In this document: positions 45,739 to 54,965 of the stretch, one piece after another
Layout of the letters: each line of letters starts with the position of its first letter
Numbering within the stretch: the first letter of the stretch is position 1
Origin: Dokdonella sp.
GTDB taxonomy: Bacteria > Pseudomonadota > Gammaproteobacteria > Xanthomonadales > Rhodanobacteraceae
NCBI GenBank assembly: GCA_016712865.1
Contig: JADJQH010000008.1
Span: 992,001-1,056,000 of the forward strand
Length of the DNA: 64,000 bases
Direction of reading: 5' to 3'
The notes under the pieces: generated by a model
Seen by the model: only the letters and a program-made list of their open reading frames with translations
What the model was told of the DNA's origin: nothing
The model's database searches: none
Program-made: the position numbers and the translations under genes

Positions 45739-46887
45739 TCATCGCGGCAGGCGAACCAACCTCATGTTCTGACCTTCAGGGTTGCGGCCGATCAGCCGGT
45801 CCAGGCCAATCTTGTCGAAATCGGCCAGCAACTCGTTGCCATCCAGCAGTGAGCAAAATGTCGGCACGGAATGTCCGCCAAAGTCTTCGAGTCGACACTG
45901 GAGTTCTGCGCCGTCAGCACGTGAGCGCAGCGTGAAGTTGCCGGCACCGGAAGTGGCGACTTCGCCCAAGTCGAACACGGCGGCCTGGCGCGATTCCTCG
46001 CCGATCAGGACCCATTGTCCTTTCCAGGCCGCGCCGTTCGCATTGCCAGCGAACGGAAGGCGCAACAGGTCGAGCGACTGGATCTCGATTCCTTCGCGAC
46101 CGTCGGCAAATGGGCGCGTCAACCATGCAGAAGCGCGGGATGGTGAAAGGAAATTCAAGTCCAGTGTCAGCGCAGCTTCGACCTGCGGTGGCGTACCGAC
46201 CGCGGAAAATGGCGAGTCGCCACCGAACATGCGCACCAGGGGAACGCGCGCAAGGGTTCCCGCAGACCGGGCATTGCCGAAGTACCAGACCGCGTTGCCT
46301 GCTTCATAACTGAGCAAGGTCACCGCAAGGGTTTCTCCCTGCTGCTCCATGGACAGTCCACTGCCTGCAAGCAAGGCGCGGTTGGTATTGGATACCGACC
46401 ACCAGAATCCGCTCTCGGGGCGGAAACTCGAATCGCGCCATCCCGCACGCAACAGGTTGAACGCGATCAGTTCACTGAATCCATTGTCGCGAGCCAGGTA
46501 GAAGCGCACCTCGTAGACACCAACCGGCATCTGCATCTGGCCCGCCTCGCGCGATGGATTGAACCGCAGCGACATCGGCGTGGGCGCTTTCACGCAATCG
46601 TGTCCCGTGCTCCGCAATTCAACGTCGATGTGCCCATCCACCATGGACGAGCGCAGCAGTTGCGGCAGGCAACTGTCTGGCCATTCCGCGTTGACGACCA
46701 GATCCGGTGGAAGGGCGGGGATGTCGCTTTGGGCACTGACCAGCTCAAGTTTGAACTCCGGTCCCCACGCGCGTGCGGCACTGTCGACGGAGGCGGCGTG
46801 CGCAGCGGTGGCCATGGCAAAAGTGGCTGCGACGAAGTACCGCAACACCCAGCTTGGCGGATTTCGGGTTGTGCGGCTGATCATCAT
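45739..46887 (-). CDS. exported protein of unknown function, 382 aa
   Basis: Not recognised. A signal peptide (SWVLRYFVAATFAMATAAHAAS) is followed by a mature protein that looks beta-rich, with an EVRFYLARDNGFSELIAFNLL stretch, TRPFADGREGIEI and a C-terminal LQCRLEDFGGHSVPTFC. It has several Cys but no clear motif. Start options are adjacent ATG codons at 46887 and 46884. A longer frame upstream is the mirror of the isocitrate dehydrogenase gene. It is divergent from that gene with 57 bases between, so the two share a regulatory region. Confidence 0.65.
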   Translation of the reverse strand: MMISRTTRNPPSWVLRYFVAATFAMATAAHAASVDSAARAWGPEFKLELVSAQSDIPALPPDLVVNAEWPDSCLPQLLRSSMVDGHIDVELRSTGHDCVKAPTPMSLRFNPSREAGQMQMPVGVYEVRFYLARDNGFSELIAFNLLRAGWRDSSFRPESGFWWSVSNTNRALLAGSGLSMEQQGETLAVTLLSYEAGNAVWYFGNARSAGTLARVPLVRMFGGDSPFSAVGTPPQVEAALTLDLNFLSPSRASAWLTRPFADGREGIEIQSLDLLRLPFAGNANGAAWKGQWVLIGEESRQAAVFDLGEVATSGAGNFTLRSRADGAELQCRLEDFGGHSVPTFCSLLDGNELLADFDKIGLDRLIGRNPEGQNMRLVRLPR

Positions 46888-46944
46888 TCTCGGATAATGC
46901 GCGCCCTTTGCTGAATGCGGCAAGTTCAAATTGCGGAGATGGTG

Positions 46945-47949
46945 ATGGGTCGGACAATTGCGGTGATCCGTGGCGATGGAATCGGGCCTGAAATCATGGA
47001 GTCCGCGATCCGCGTGCTTGATGCGCTCGATATCGGCCTTGAATACGAGTTTGTCGAAGCCGGTGTCGCTGCCTACCAGGCAACAGGGGAGTTGCTCCCC
47101 GCCGCCACCCTGGAGACCATCGCCCGTCACAAGGTTGCGCTCAAGGGACCGTTGATGACACCGATCGGCGGTGGATTCAGCTCGATCAATGTGCAATTGC
47201 GCAAACACTTCGATCTGTATGCCAACGTGCGCCCGGTCATCACCTTCCCGGATACCAAGGCGCGCTACCAGGATATTGACCTGATCACGGTGCGCGAAAA
47301 TACGGAAGGCGCCTATTCGGCCGAAGGGCAGACCATTTCAGAGGATGGCGAGATTGCCCTGTCGATGGTTCGCAATACACGACACGGTTGCGAGCGCATC
47401 GTTCGCTACGCGTTCGAACTCGCACGCAGGCAGCGTCGGCGCAAGATCACGGCGGTTCACAAGGCCAACATCATGAAGACCACCTCGGGGATGTTCCTCA
47501 AGGTTGCGCGTGAAGTGGCAACGGAATTCCCCGACATCGCGTTCAACGAAATGATCGTTGACAACACCTGCATGCAGTTGGTGATGAATCCGCACCAATT
47601 CGATGTCATCGTCACCACCAACCTGTTCGGCGACATCATTTCCGACCTGTGCGCCGGCCTGGTGGGCGGTCTGGGGTTGGCGCCGGGTGCAAACATCGGC
47701 AGCGAGATCGCGATCTTCGAAGCCGTGCATGGTTCTGCGCCCGACATCGCCGGCAAGGGCGTTGCCAATCCGTGCGCACTCTTGCTGGGTGCCACGCAGA
47801 TGCTCAGCCACATGGGGCTTGAAGATGCGGCAATCCGGGTGCGCAGCGCCATTCGCGAAACGCTCGATGCGCGCGACAACACCACCCCTGACCTGGGTGG
47901 CAGCGGCACCACGTCCTCGTTTACCGACGCGCTGCTGAAGCGGCTATAG
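46945..47949 (+). CDS. NAD-dependent isocitrate dehydrogenase
   Basis: An oxidative decarboxylase of the isocitrate/isopropylmalate dehydrogenase family, 334 residues. It shows AVIRGDGIGPEIMESA, LKGPLMTPIGGGFSSINVQLRKHFDLYANVRP, the phosphate-loop equivalents and VRENTEGAYSAEGQ. NANIMKTT-like HKANIMKTTSGMFL and VTTNLFGDIISDLCAGLVGGLG carry the metal-binding Asp residues. The short length and VHGSAPDIAGKG indicate the NAD-type, monomer-fold subfamily rather than E. coli Icd. GGAG at 46935-46938 favours the ATG at 46945. It supplies 2-oxoglutarate in the TCA cycle. Confidence 0.88.
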   Translation: MGRTIAVIRGDGIGPEIMESAIRVLDALDIGLEYEFVEAGVAAYQATGELLPAATLETIARHKVALKGPLMTPIGGGFSSINVQLRKHFDLYANVRPVITFPDTKARYQDIDLITVRENTEGAYSAEGQTISEDGEIALSMVRNTRHGCERIVRYAFELARRQRRRKITAVHKANIMKTTSGMFLKVAREVATEFPDIAFNEMIVDNTCMQLVMNPHQFDVIVTTNLFGDIISDLCAGLVGGLGLAPGANIGSEIAIFEAVHGSAPDIAGKGVANPCALLLGATQMLSHMGLEDAAIRVRSAIRETLDARDNTTPDLGGSGTTSSFTDALLKRL

Positions 47950-47955
47950 GCTCCC

Positions 47956-48789
47956 TCACTCGGCGCCGGCTTTTTGATGGTTGAGGAAGGCCAGCGAACT
48001 CTTGCCGGGCCGGTAGGCGTGGCGAAGCGCACGGTGAACGAAATCGCTGGCGCCAGCCACGGCAGCTTCGAGTGACAATTTGCGCGCAAGTCCGGCCGCA
48101 ATTGCGGCAGACAACGAGCAGCCGGTTCCGTGGCCTTCCACCGCAATACGCGAATGGCTGAACCAGAACTCACCCTTGGCGCTCAGCAGCAGGTCGTCCA
48201 CGGTCGGTCCGCTCAAGTGGCCTGCTTTCAGCAGGACCGCACGCGCACCCATTGCACGCAACGACTGGGCGCCTTCGCGCATCTGGCGGCGCGTGCGCAG
48301 TCGCCGGTTCAGCAACGCTTCGGCTTCAGGAATGTTCGGCGTCAGCAGGTCCGCTCGCGGCAACAAGTGGCGGGCCATCGCATGCACCAGCTTGCCGCGG
48401 GCAAGGGATGCGCCGCTGGTGGCAACCAGCACCGGATCCAGTACGACCGGAATCTCCGGGTGCTTGGCCAGAATCCGGGCGATTGCCAGCGCAAGGGTGG
48501 GCGTGCCCAGCATGCCGATCTTGATTGCAGCAACCGGGAAATCCGCAAGCACGGCCTGGATCTGCGAGAGCACGATGGCCTTGGGCATCATCTGGATTGC
48601 GCAAACACCCCTGGAATTCTGGGCCGTTACCGCCGTCAGGGCGGTGACTGCGTGGACTCCGAAGGCGGCAAGGCTGTGCAAGTCTGCCTGGATACCGGCA
48701 CCACCGCCGGAATCGGAACCGGCGATGCTCAGCACGATCGGTGGCGGCGAGGACAGGTGGGGTGAATTGTGTCTGGTTGTTGGTTTCAT
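47956..48789 (-). CDS. thiD: hydroxymethylpyrimidine (phosphate) kinase ThiD
   Basis: This enzyme phosphorylates HMP and HMP-phosphate in thiamine synthesis. It is a ribokinase-fold protein of 277 residues. Motifs are VLSIAGSDSGGGAGIQADL, the substrate-proximal IKIGMLGT, VVLDPVLVATSG and the anion-hole VEGHGTGCSLSAAIAAGLA with the catalytic Cys near residue 223. It is convergent with the isocitrate dehydrogenase gene, with 6 bases between stops. No TPP riboswitch was recognised upstream. Confidence 0.92.
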   Translation of the reverse strand: MKPTTRHNSPHLSSPPPIVLSIAGSDSGGGAGIQADLHSLAAFGVHAVTALTAVTAQNSRGVCAIQMMPKAIVLSQIQAVLADFPVAAIKIGMLGTPTLALAIARILAKHPEIPVVLDPVLVATSGASLARGKLVHAMARHLLPRADLLTPNIPEAEALLNRRLRTRRQMREGAQSLRAMGARAVLLKAGHLSGPTVDDLLLSAKGEFWFSHSRIAVEGHGTGCSLSAAIAAGLARKLSLEAAVAGASDFVHRALRHAYRPGKSSLAFLNHQKAGAE

Positions 48790-48971
48790 GCAACAAAGAG
48801 GTGGGGTTTGGAAGTGGCCAAGGGCTCGGGTTGCCCAAAAGAAACCGTGCTATCCCGTGGATTGGACGGAGGTTTGGAATTCATGTTGCGTGCTTGACCC
48901 GGTGTTGCATTTACGCCAAAATTGCCGCCGCAAGTAGAACACACCCTTCCTCCCACCGCAGCAACAGGGCA

Positions 48972-50159
48972 ATGCAGCGGGCAATTCTCTTGAAGTCAGG
49001 ACTATCCGGATTTTCCAGCTTCATGCTGGCCATGGTCCTGTCTGCGCCTGTTTCCGCTTTGGATTCCTATCCCGGGATGCCAGCGTCCTCAGCGTCCGGA
49101 TCGGACGTGGCTGTTCCCGAGCGTTGGCGCGATTACGCGCTGTCCACGATCACGCCACGATTTTCCTGGGCCGTTCGAAATCCGCAGGCCTTGCCACAGG
49201 TCACCGATTCACTCGAATCCGGCATTCCGCTGCGAATCTCGCTGGGCGCACTCGGCGAGCTGAGTGGTTTTCGCTTGAACCTCTCGCTGGCAACGTCGGT
49301 CGTCAATGATCGAACTGCCGTGCTTGCAGGCAAGCAGCTCGACCTGCGCTCGGAGCTTCCTGGCGTTGGTCTGAAGCGCACCACATTGACGCCTTCGTTC
49401 GTGGGCCAATGGGGCAAGACGGGGCATCTGGGGGTCAGCGCGATACTCGCCTACCAGCGGTTTGCCAGCCTCGGTCTCGGCGAAACCCAAGCGCACGGCG
49501 GACTGCCGTATTGGTCCGCGTTGCCGGGTGAGTCGTCCTATGGTGCTGGCGTGCGCCTGGACGCTGGCAGCAGCCTGTCCAGTCGCTTGAGCTGGACAGC
49601 TGCCTATCAGTCGCGGGTGAACATGGACGCGCTCAACAGCACGCGCGGTGTCTATTCGGATCCGGGGCAGTTCGACATTCCTTCGAGCGCGAGCGTCGGC
49701 TTCAGTTACGCGCTGACGCCATCCTTGAGTTTCGACCTCGGCGTGCAGCGGGTCATGTTCAGTGAATTGACACCGTTTACCAGTCCCGCGTTGCCCAGGC
49801 GTTTCCTTTCCTTGCTTGGCAGCGGCGCCAGCCCGACCTTTGCCTGGCAGGATCTGGATGTCTATTCAGCGGGCTGGACATTGCAGGCCCCCGATTTCGG
49901 CAACGTGGAGTTGCGCTACACCACACGCCAGCAACCGGCCCCGACATCCGGGCTGCTGCGCAACGCCCTGGAAGTCACCCCTGCAGACCACACTGTTGCC
50001 CTTGGTTTCTCGCGGCAGACGGGTCGCGCCTCCAACCTGAACCTGCAAGTGATCTATTCGAGCGCGCCCTATTTCCTCGGCCTGCCAAGCTATCGTTCGA
50101 TGGAACGCGTCAACGGCAACCAGGTCGAGTACGAAGCGGCTTGGTCCGTTCGTTTCTGA
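48972..50159 (+). CDS. outer membrane beta-barrel protein, FadL/OmpP1-like
   Basis: A 395-residue outer membrane protein. The signal peptide covers about residues 1-29 (FSSFMLAMVLSAPVSA). The rest alternates amphipathic strands (LRISLGALGELSGFRLNLSLATS, ASVGFSYALTPSLSFDLGVQRVMFSEL, VELRYTTRQQPAPTSG) and ends in an aromatic residue (AAWSVRF), as barrel proteins do. The VTPADHTVALGFSRQ stretch is reminiscent of FadL/TodX hydrophobic-compound transporters, though the N-terminal plug is not clear. The ATG at 48972 is chosen for the signal peptide. The frame is open further upstream. Confidence 0.7.
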   Translation: MQRAILLKSGLSGFSSFMLAMVLSAPVSALDSYPGMPASSASGSDVAVPERWRDYALSTITPRFSWAVRNPQALPQVTDSLESGIPLRISLGALGELSGFRLNLSLATSVVNDRTAVLAGKQLDLRSELPGVGLKRTTLTPSFVGQWGKTGHLGVSAILAYQRFASLGLGETQAHGGLPYWSALPGESSYGAGVRLDAGSSLSSRLSWTAAYQSRVNMDALNSTRGVYSDPGQFDIPSSASVGFSYALTPSLSFDLGVQRVMFSELTPFTSPALPRRFLSLLGSGASPTFAWQDLDVYSAGWTLQAPDFGNVELRYTTRQQPAPTSGLLRNALEVTPADHTVALGFSRQTGRASNLNLQVIYSSAPYFLGLPSYRSMERVNGNQVEYEAAWSVRF

Positions 50160-50247
50160 TCTCCTCCCATCACGTCTGAATTCCGCTTTCCCGCGTGCTG
50201 CCTGGCAGAACGCAGGAGTCGGCGTATGGGCGTGCAATGGGCGAACA

Positions 50248-50269
50248 GGCTGCCCTGCAACAGGCAGCC
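50248..50269. other. hairpin between convergent genes
   Basis: GGCTGCC (50248-50254) and GGCAGCC (50263-50269) form a stem in the gap between the outer membrane protein gene and phoH. No T-run follows on either strand, so any terminator role is weak. Confidence 0.35.
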
Positions 50270-50285
50270 CGTCGATTTCAATTCT

Positions 50286-51683
50286 TCAGAGCACTTCCGA
50301 GGCGATATCGGCAAGTCGCGAACGCTCCCCGCGACGCAAGGTCAGATGGGCCGAGTGCTCCCAGTTCTTGAAGCGATCCACAGCATACGTAAGCCCCGAT
50401 GTGGTCTCGGTCAGATAGGGCGTGTCGATCTGTTCTACATTGCCGAGGCAGACGATCTTGGTGCCCGGGCCTGCGCGCGTGATCAGGGTCTTGATCTGTT
50501 TCGGCGTGAGGTTTTGCGCTTCGTCTACGATCACGTAGCGGTTGAGGAAGGTGCGTCCGCGCATGAAATTCATGGCGCGGATCTTGATTCTGGAAGCGAG
50601 CAGGTCGTTGGTTGCCGCCCGGCCCCATGCACCGCCTTCCTGCGGCGAGGTCAATACTTCGAGATTGTCGGTGAGTGCTCCCATCCAGGGAGTCATCTTT
50701 TCTTCCTCCGTGCCTGGCAGGAAGCCGATATCCTCGCCTACCGAAACCGTGGCCCGAGTCATGATGATTTCACGGTAGCGCTGCTGGTCCAGCACCTGCG
50801 CCAGCCCGGCCGCAAGCGCAAGCAGGGTCTTGCCGGTGCCGGCAGTCCCCAGCAGGCTGACGAAATCCACATCCGGATCCATGAGCGCATTGAGGGCAAA
50901 ATTCTGCTCGCGATTTCGCGCCTGGATGCCCCAGACCGTATGTGAGCCGCTGGAGTAGTCGTCGACGATCTGCAGCGTGGCCTTGCCGTTCCTGATGGAC
51001 AGCACGCGCAGTTCGACTTCATTTTCGCCGGGTAGATAGAGGAATTGATGGGGGTGCCAATCCTCACTCTTGCCCATGGTCATTTCGTAGAACGTGTGCC
51101 CACGCTCCGACCACGAGCGAAGATCGGCGTGTTGGTCCCAGAAGTCGGCAGGCAACTCGTTGTGACCTGCATACAGCAAGCTGAAATCATCCAGGGCGCG
51201 ATCATTCTCGTAGTCTTCCGCCTGGATTCCGGCGATGGAGGCCTTGATGCGGAGATTGATGTCCTTGGTGACCAGCACCACGGGAATCGTCGAGTGCTCT
51301 TCGCGCAAGGCGACAACAGCGGCAAGAATCAGATTGTCTGGCAGGGTCCGCTTCTTTCCGTTGGCGCTGTCGGCGGCCGTGCGGGTCTGGAAATGCAGCC
51401 GCCCCACCTTGGCCGAACGATCGAGCTGCAAGCCCTGTGGAAGCCGAAGATCCAGGCCCTGTTCGATCTTGCGGTTCTTGTCGTTCTCGATCAGCTCATT
51501 GATGAATCGGCTTACCTGGCGGGCATTGCGGGAGACTTCCGATTGGCCCTTCTTTGCCGCGTCGAGCTCCTCCAGGACCGTCATCGGTATGAAGACGTCG
51601 TGTTCCTCGAAGCGGAACAGTGAGGTCGGATCGTGCATCAGCACGTTGGTGTCGAGCACGTAGATACGCTTGCCTCGGGTCAT
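50286..51683 (-). CDS. phoH: PIN-PhoH ATPase (PhoH family)
   Basis: A cytoplasmic RNA-acting ATPase of the PhoH2 type, fusing a PIN ribonuclease domain to a PhoH helicase-like domain, 465 residues. The PIN domain (residues about 6-150) has IYVLDTNVLMHDP, VLEELDAAKKG and VLVTKDINLRIKA acidic positions. The PhoH domain (about 245-460) has Walker A GTAGTGKTLLALAAGL and Walker B RYVIVDEAQNLTP. Family members unwind or cleave RNA. It lies 69 bases downstream of the bcp-gcvR block only in map order. On this strand it is upstream of nothing but the convergent barrel gene. Confidence 0.9.
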   Translation of the reverse strand: MTRGKRIYVLDTNVLMHDPTSLFRFEEHDVFIPMTVLEELDAAKKGQSEVSRNARQVSRFINELIENDKNRKIEQGLDLRLPQGLQLDRSAKVGRLHFQTRTAADSANGKKRTLPDNLILAAVVALREEHSTIPVVLVTKDINLRIKASIAGIQAEDYENDRALDDFSLLYAGHNELPADFWDQHADLRSWSERGHTFYEMTMGKSEDWHPHQFLYLPGENEVELRVLSIRNGKATLQIVDDYSSGSHTVWGIQARNREQNFALNALMDPDVDFVSLLGTAGTGKTLLALAAGLAQVLDQQRYREIIMTRATVSVGEDIGFLPGTEEEKMTPWMGALTDNLEVLTSPQEGGAWGRAATNDLLASRIKIRAMNFMRGRTFLNRYVIVDEAQNLTPKQIKTLITRAGPGTKIVCLGNVEQIDTPYLTETTSGLTYAVDRFKNWEHSAHLTLRRGERSRLADIASEVL

Positions 51684-51752
51684 TCAACTTCCTCAGGTTG
51701 GGAAAATCGGCATGCAGCGCCGAATGGGTGATGTGGAAGGCAGAGCACGCGC

Positions 51753-52244
51753 CTAACCTGCATTCTTGCGGGCATCCATCAGGGCATCCAGAACGGCCTG
51801 GGCATGGCCGGTGACCTTGACTCCCCGCCATTCCGCACGCAAAACGCCCTCCGGATCGATCAGGAAAGTGCTGCGCACAACACCCAGATGGCGCTTGCCG
51901 TAGAGCACCTTCTCGTGGATCACATCAAATGCATTGCACCAGGTTTCATCGGTGTCTGCGATGAGGGAGAAGGACAAGGCGTGCTTTTCGCGGAAACGCG
52001 CGTGCGAGGCGACCGAGTCGCGGGAAACGCCAAGAATGGTGCATCCGAGTTTCCGGAATCGTGGCGCGAGCTTGCCGAAGTCAACCGCTTCGCTGGTGCA
52101 GCCTGGCGTGGAGTCGCGCGGGTAGAAATAGATGACAACCCACTGGTTCAACAAGGTGTCGGATTCGAGCACATCTCCGCTATCGGTGGTGCCTGCAAGC
52201 ACTGGAACGCGCTTGCCGATCCTGATCGGGTTTTGCCTTGCCAT
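51753..52244 (-). CDS. bcp: peroxiredoxin Bcp/PrxQ
   Basis: A thiol peroxidase that reduces hydroperoxides, 163 residues. The peroxidatic Cys49 is in FYPRDSTPGCTSEA, with the supporting Arg in SFSLIADTDE-adjacent RSTFLIDPEG. Canonical PrxQ proteins have a resolving Cys five residues later (here Val54) or in helix 3 (here Arg, in SHARFREKH). Other Cys are only at about 68 and 104, so recycling may be of the 1-Cys kind or use a non-standard pair. The order gcvR-bcp, 21 bases apart, is as in E. coli. Confidence 0.92.
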   Translation of the reverse strand: MARQNPIRIGKRVPVLAGTTDSGDVLESDTLLNQWVVIYFYPRDSTPGCTSEAVDFGKLAPRFRKLGCTILGVSRDSVASHARFREKHALSFSLIADTDETWCNAFDVIHEKVLYGKRHLGVVRSTFLIDPEGVLRAEWRGVKVTGHAQAVLDALMDARKNAG

Positions 52245-52265
52245 TGTGTTGTGTCGAGCCTCCAG

Positions 52266-52826
52266 CTAGAACTTCATAGGATCCATGATGGCATCGAGAT
52301 TCAGGCCATCGCAGAACTCGAGGAAATCATCCCGCAACGCCGCCAGGTGCATGGTGCTGGGTATGCCGATGGTGATCTGGGCGGAGAACATGTCGGCGCC
52401 CGTCTGCATGGCTTGGTAGCGCGTCGAATGCAATTGTTCGATGCTGATGTTGCGATTTGCAAAGAATTCCGCGAGCTGGAAGAGAATGCCCGCTTTGTCG
52501 CTCGCGATCACTTCCACGATGTAGGGTAGGCAGCTCGACTGTTGCTGCTTGGCATTGGTGCGGAACTGGACCAGGCGCATCTCGCCGTTGCGATCAAGTT
52601 TTGCCAGTGCCGTTTCCAGTTTTGCGATGGCATCCCAGGGGCCCTGGGCAAGGACCTGAACGCTCAACTCGGCGCCCAGTGCGGCAACCCGTGCCTCGGC
52701 GACATTGCAGCCGCAATCGGCAACCCGTTTGCAAAGTGCCAGCAAGGGTGACTGATCCGGACTGGCGAGGGCGCTGGCCAACAGGAAATTGTCGTTGGCG
52801 TTGGGGCGCGCCGCACGATTGCTCAA
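52266..52826 (-). CDS. gcvR: glycine cleavage system transcriptional repressor GcvR
   Basis: A two-ACT-domain regulator that controls GcvA and the glycine cleavage operon, 186 residues. The first ACT unit (LASALASPDQSPLLALCKRVADCGCNVAEARVAALG) matches the family CGCN-DSR-type block. The second is at about residues 100-180 (YIVEVIASDKAGILFQLAEFFANRNISIEQLHS). The start is a TTG at 52826, preceded by AGGAAAG eight bases upstream. No ATG fits, and longer frames lack family resemblance. bcp follows by 21 bases, and dapA is divergent. Confidence 0.85.
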   Translation of the reverse strand: MSNRAARPNANDNFLLASALASPDQSPLLALCKRVADCGCNVAEARVAALGAELSVQVLAQGPWDAIAKLETALAKLDRNGEMRLVQFRTNAKQQQSSCLPYIVEVIASDKAGILFQLAEFFANRNISIEQLHSTRYQAMQTGADMFSAQITIGIPSTMHLAALRDDFLEFCDGLNLDAIMDPMKF

Positions 52827-53056
52827 GACTGGCTTTCCTGCCTGTTTCACGGAGTCATCGGCACTTCGGCATGCAATCCGGACAATTGCCAAGCGAGGAT
52901 ACTGGCCGCTTCCCGCACCCGCAAGCAAAGCCATGCAGATATCGTCCAGGCTCCTGGCCCAGCAAACCATGCAATTCTCGCGAAAGGCCGCGGTCGGCTT
53001 GTTGGCAGCGGTGGCAGCCCCTAACATCCGGTTTCCCTGGTTTGAATCCGATTGCC

Positions 53057-53953
53057 GTGAATCTGTCCGGAAGCATCTGCGCCCTCGCAACACCGTTTCG
53101 AAATACCGACCTGGATCTGGAAGCGTTTGGACGTCTGATCGAGTATCAGATTGCAGGCGGTACCAGCGCAGTCGTGGTGGCAGGCTCGACTGGCGAAGGT
53201 GCATCCCTGGAGGCCGACGAACTCGTTCGCTTGCTGGAGCATGCGGTACGCGTTGTGGACGGACGCATGCCGGTGATCGCGGGCAGTGGTTTGCAGTCAA
53301 CGCGAAAGACCATCGAGCAGACGCGCCTGGCACGCAATGCCGGTGCCGATTTGGCCCTCGTGGTAGTGCCTGCCTATGTTCGTCCAACCCAGGAAGGCCT
53401 GTTCCGCCATTTTCAGGAAGTGGCGGACAGCGCGGGCCTGCCGATACTTCTCTACAACGTGCCTTCGCGTACTGCGTGTGACCTGCTGCCGGAAACCGTT
53501 GCGCGGCTTTCCCCCCATCCGGCCATTGTCGGCATCAAGGAGGCGGTTGCCGATCCACTGCGCATGCGTGAGCTTTTGGGCTTGCGCTCGCAAGGATTCA
53601 AGGTCTACTCGGGTGACGATGCGACTTTCGCGCACGCCGTACTGGGTGGCGCGGATGGCGTGGTATCGGTGGCGGCGAACGTGGCACCGAACGCGGTGCA
53701 GGATCTGTGCGCTCTGGCGGCCAGGGGAGATGCCGCGGCGGTGCAGGCGGCGAATGCAAGGCTCACCGATCTGTATGACATGCTCGGAGTCGAACCCAAC
53801 CCGATTCCGGTCAAATGGCTGTTGCACAAGCTTGAAATGGGTTCGCACTGGCCGAGATTGCCGCTACTGCCGCTGAGCGCGGGGTATCATAGCCAGGCCG
53901 AGCAGGTGCTGGTCAGGCTCGGCCTGCTGCCGGTGGCGCCCGCTGCCACGTAA
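53057..53953 (+). CDS. dapA: 4-hydroxy-tetrahydrodipicolinate synthase DapA
   Basis: This enzyme condenses pyruvate with aspartate semialdehyde, the first committed step to lysine and diaminopimelate. It is a TIM barrel of 298 residues. With the GTG start at 53057, the Schiff-base Lys is residue 161 (VGIKEAV), and Tyr133 (LLYNVPSRT) and Tyr107 (VVPAYVRP) fall exactly at the E. coli positions, which fixes the start. A TTG five codons upstream is less likely. bamC follows 26 bases downstream, the same gene order as E. coli. Confidence 0.94.
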   Translation: MNLSGSICALATPFRNTDLDLEAFGRLIEYQIAGGTSAVVVAGSTGEGASLEADELVRLLEHAVRVVDGRMPVIAGSGLQSTRKTIEQTRLARNAGADLALVVVPAYVRPTQEGLFRHFQEVADSAGLPILLYNVPSRTACDLLPETVARLSPHPAIVGIKEAVADPLRMRELLGLRSQGFKVYSGDDATFAHAVLGGADGVVSVAANVAPNAVQDLCALAARGDAAAVQAANARLTDLYDMLGVEPNPIPVKWLLHKLEMGSHWPRLPLLPLSAGYHSQAEQVLVRLGLLPVAPAAT

Positions 53954-53979
53954 AACCTCACAATTCTGGATACCTTGAC

Positions 53980-54609
53980 GTGAATCGACACCTTTCCATG
54001 GCGTTTGTGCTGCTTGCTGCGATGCTTGTGCTTCCGGGGTGCAGCTATTTGCGGACCAAGTTCGGTGGCAAGCAGGATGCCTACAAGGCAAGCGCACAAA
54101 CACGTCCGCTGGAAGTCCCGCCGGATCTGGAGCTGCCGAATCGCAGTGGTTCGCTGGTCATTCCGGAACCTGCCGCAGGCAATTCCGCGGCCTTGGCAAA
54201 TGATGCCGTCCCGGCGATGAGCGCCACGCCCGGTTCGGCTCCGCCCAGCGTCTCGGCCGTGACGGGTGGCGATACCATGCAGGTGGCCGACTCCCTGCAG
54301 AACACATGGCGACGGGTGGGACTTGCGTTGGAAAGATCAGGCGTGGCCAGCATCCAGTCCCGCGACGAAGCGTCGCGCACCTACGAGATCTCCACCCAGG
54401 CCAGGCAGGTTCGTTCTCCAGGGTGGTTCAAGCGCGTGGTGACACTCGGCATGGCGCGTGACCAGAAAGTAAGCACGCCGGTGCTGTTGAGGGTGCGGGT
54501 CAGTGGTGAAGACGGCGCCAGCAAGGTGACCATCGAGGGCGCGAATTCCAGTGCCGGGGACACGGCGGCGCGCGATGTCCTGGACACCCTGCGTCAGCGC
54601 ATGTCCTGA
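53980..54609 (+). CDS. bamC: outer membrane assembly lipoprotein BamC
   Basis: A lipoprotein component of the BAM complex, 209 residues. It starts with GTG. The signal peptide FVLLAAMLVLPGC has a lipobox Cys at about residue 21, followed by the BamC-like SYLRTKFGGKQDAYKASAQTRPLEVPPDL, which is the conserved lasso region that binds BamD. A Pro/Ala linker leads to one C-terminal domain (about 100-205). E. coli BamC is longer, with two such domains, so this is a reduced form. It directly follows dapA, as in E. coli. Confidence 0.85.
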   Translation: MNRHLSMAFVLLAAMLVLPGCSYLRTKFGGKQDAYKASAQTRPLEVPPDLELPNRSGSLVIPEPAAGNSAALANDAVPAMSATPGSAPPSVSAVTGGDTMQVADSLQNTWRRVGLALERSGVASIQSRDEASRTYEISTQARQVRSPGWFKRVVTLGMARDQKVSTPVLLRVRVSGEDGASKVTIEGANSSAGDTAARDVLDTLRQRMS

Positions 54610-54641
54610 GCGGTCCGGCAGCCGATGGCTGCCTCAAATCC

Positions 54642-54965
54642 TCAACGCTCCAGCAGCGGCAGCTTGTCCGGCTTGCCTTCCCACTCCTTGGCGTCATCCG
54701 GAGCGTCCTTGCGTTCGGTCAGTACCGGCCAGGCCTTTGACAGCTCGGCGTTCAGCTGGATGAAGGCTTCCTGGCCGGCGGGAACGTCATCTTCCGGATA
54801 AATCGCATTGATCGGACATTCCGGTTCACACAGGGTGCAATCGATGCACTCCTCCGGATCGATGACCAGGAAGTTGGGGCCTTCGTGGAAGCAATCGACA
54901 GGGCAGACCTCAACGCAGTCCGTGTACTTGCACTTGATGCAATTTTCCGTGACGACGAAGGGCAT
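54642..54965 (-). CDS. fdxA: 7Fe ferredoxin FdxA
   Basis: An electron carrier with one [3Fe-4S] and one [4Fe-4S] cluster, 107 residues, of the Azotobacter FdI type. The N-terminal block [20 protein letters not shown] and second block [17 protein letters not shown] supply the cysteines. A long C-terminal tail ([16 protein letters not shown]) is typical. The ATG at 54965 is used. The upstream frame continues toward the tRNA but is not coding. It is convergent with bamC and lies 82 bases downstream of tRNA-Glu on the same strand. Confidence 0.93.
   Translation of the reverse strand: MPFVVTENCIKCKYTDCVEVCPVDCFHEGPNFLVIDPEECIDCTLCEPECPINAIYPEDDVPAGQEAFIQLNAELSKAWPVLTERKDAPDDAKEWEGKPDKLPLLER

Noticed and set aside
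50248-50269. Possible bidirectional terminator between the barrel gene and phoH
   Set aside because: A good stem but no T-run on either strand, so it is kept only as a hairpin.
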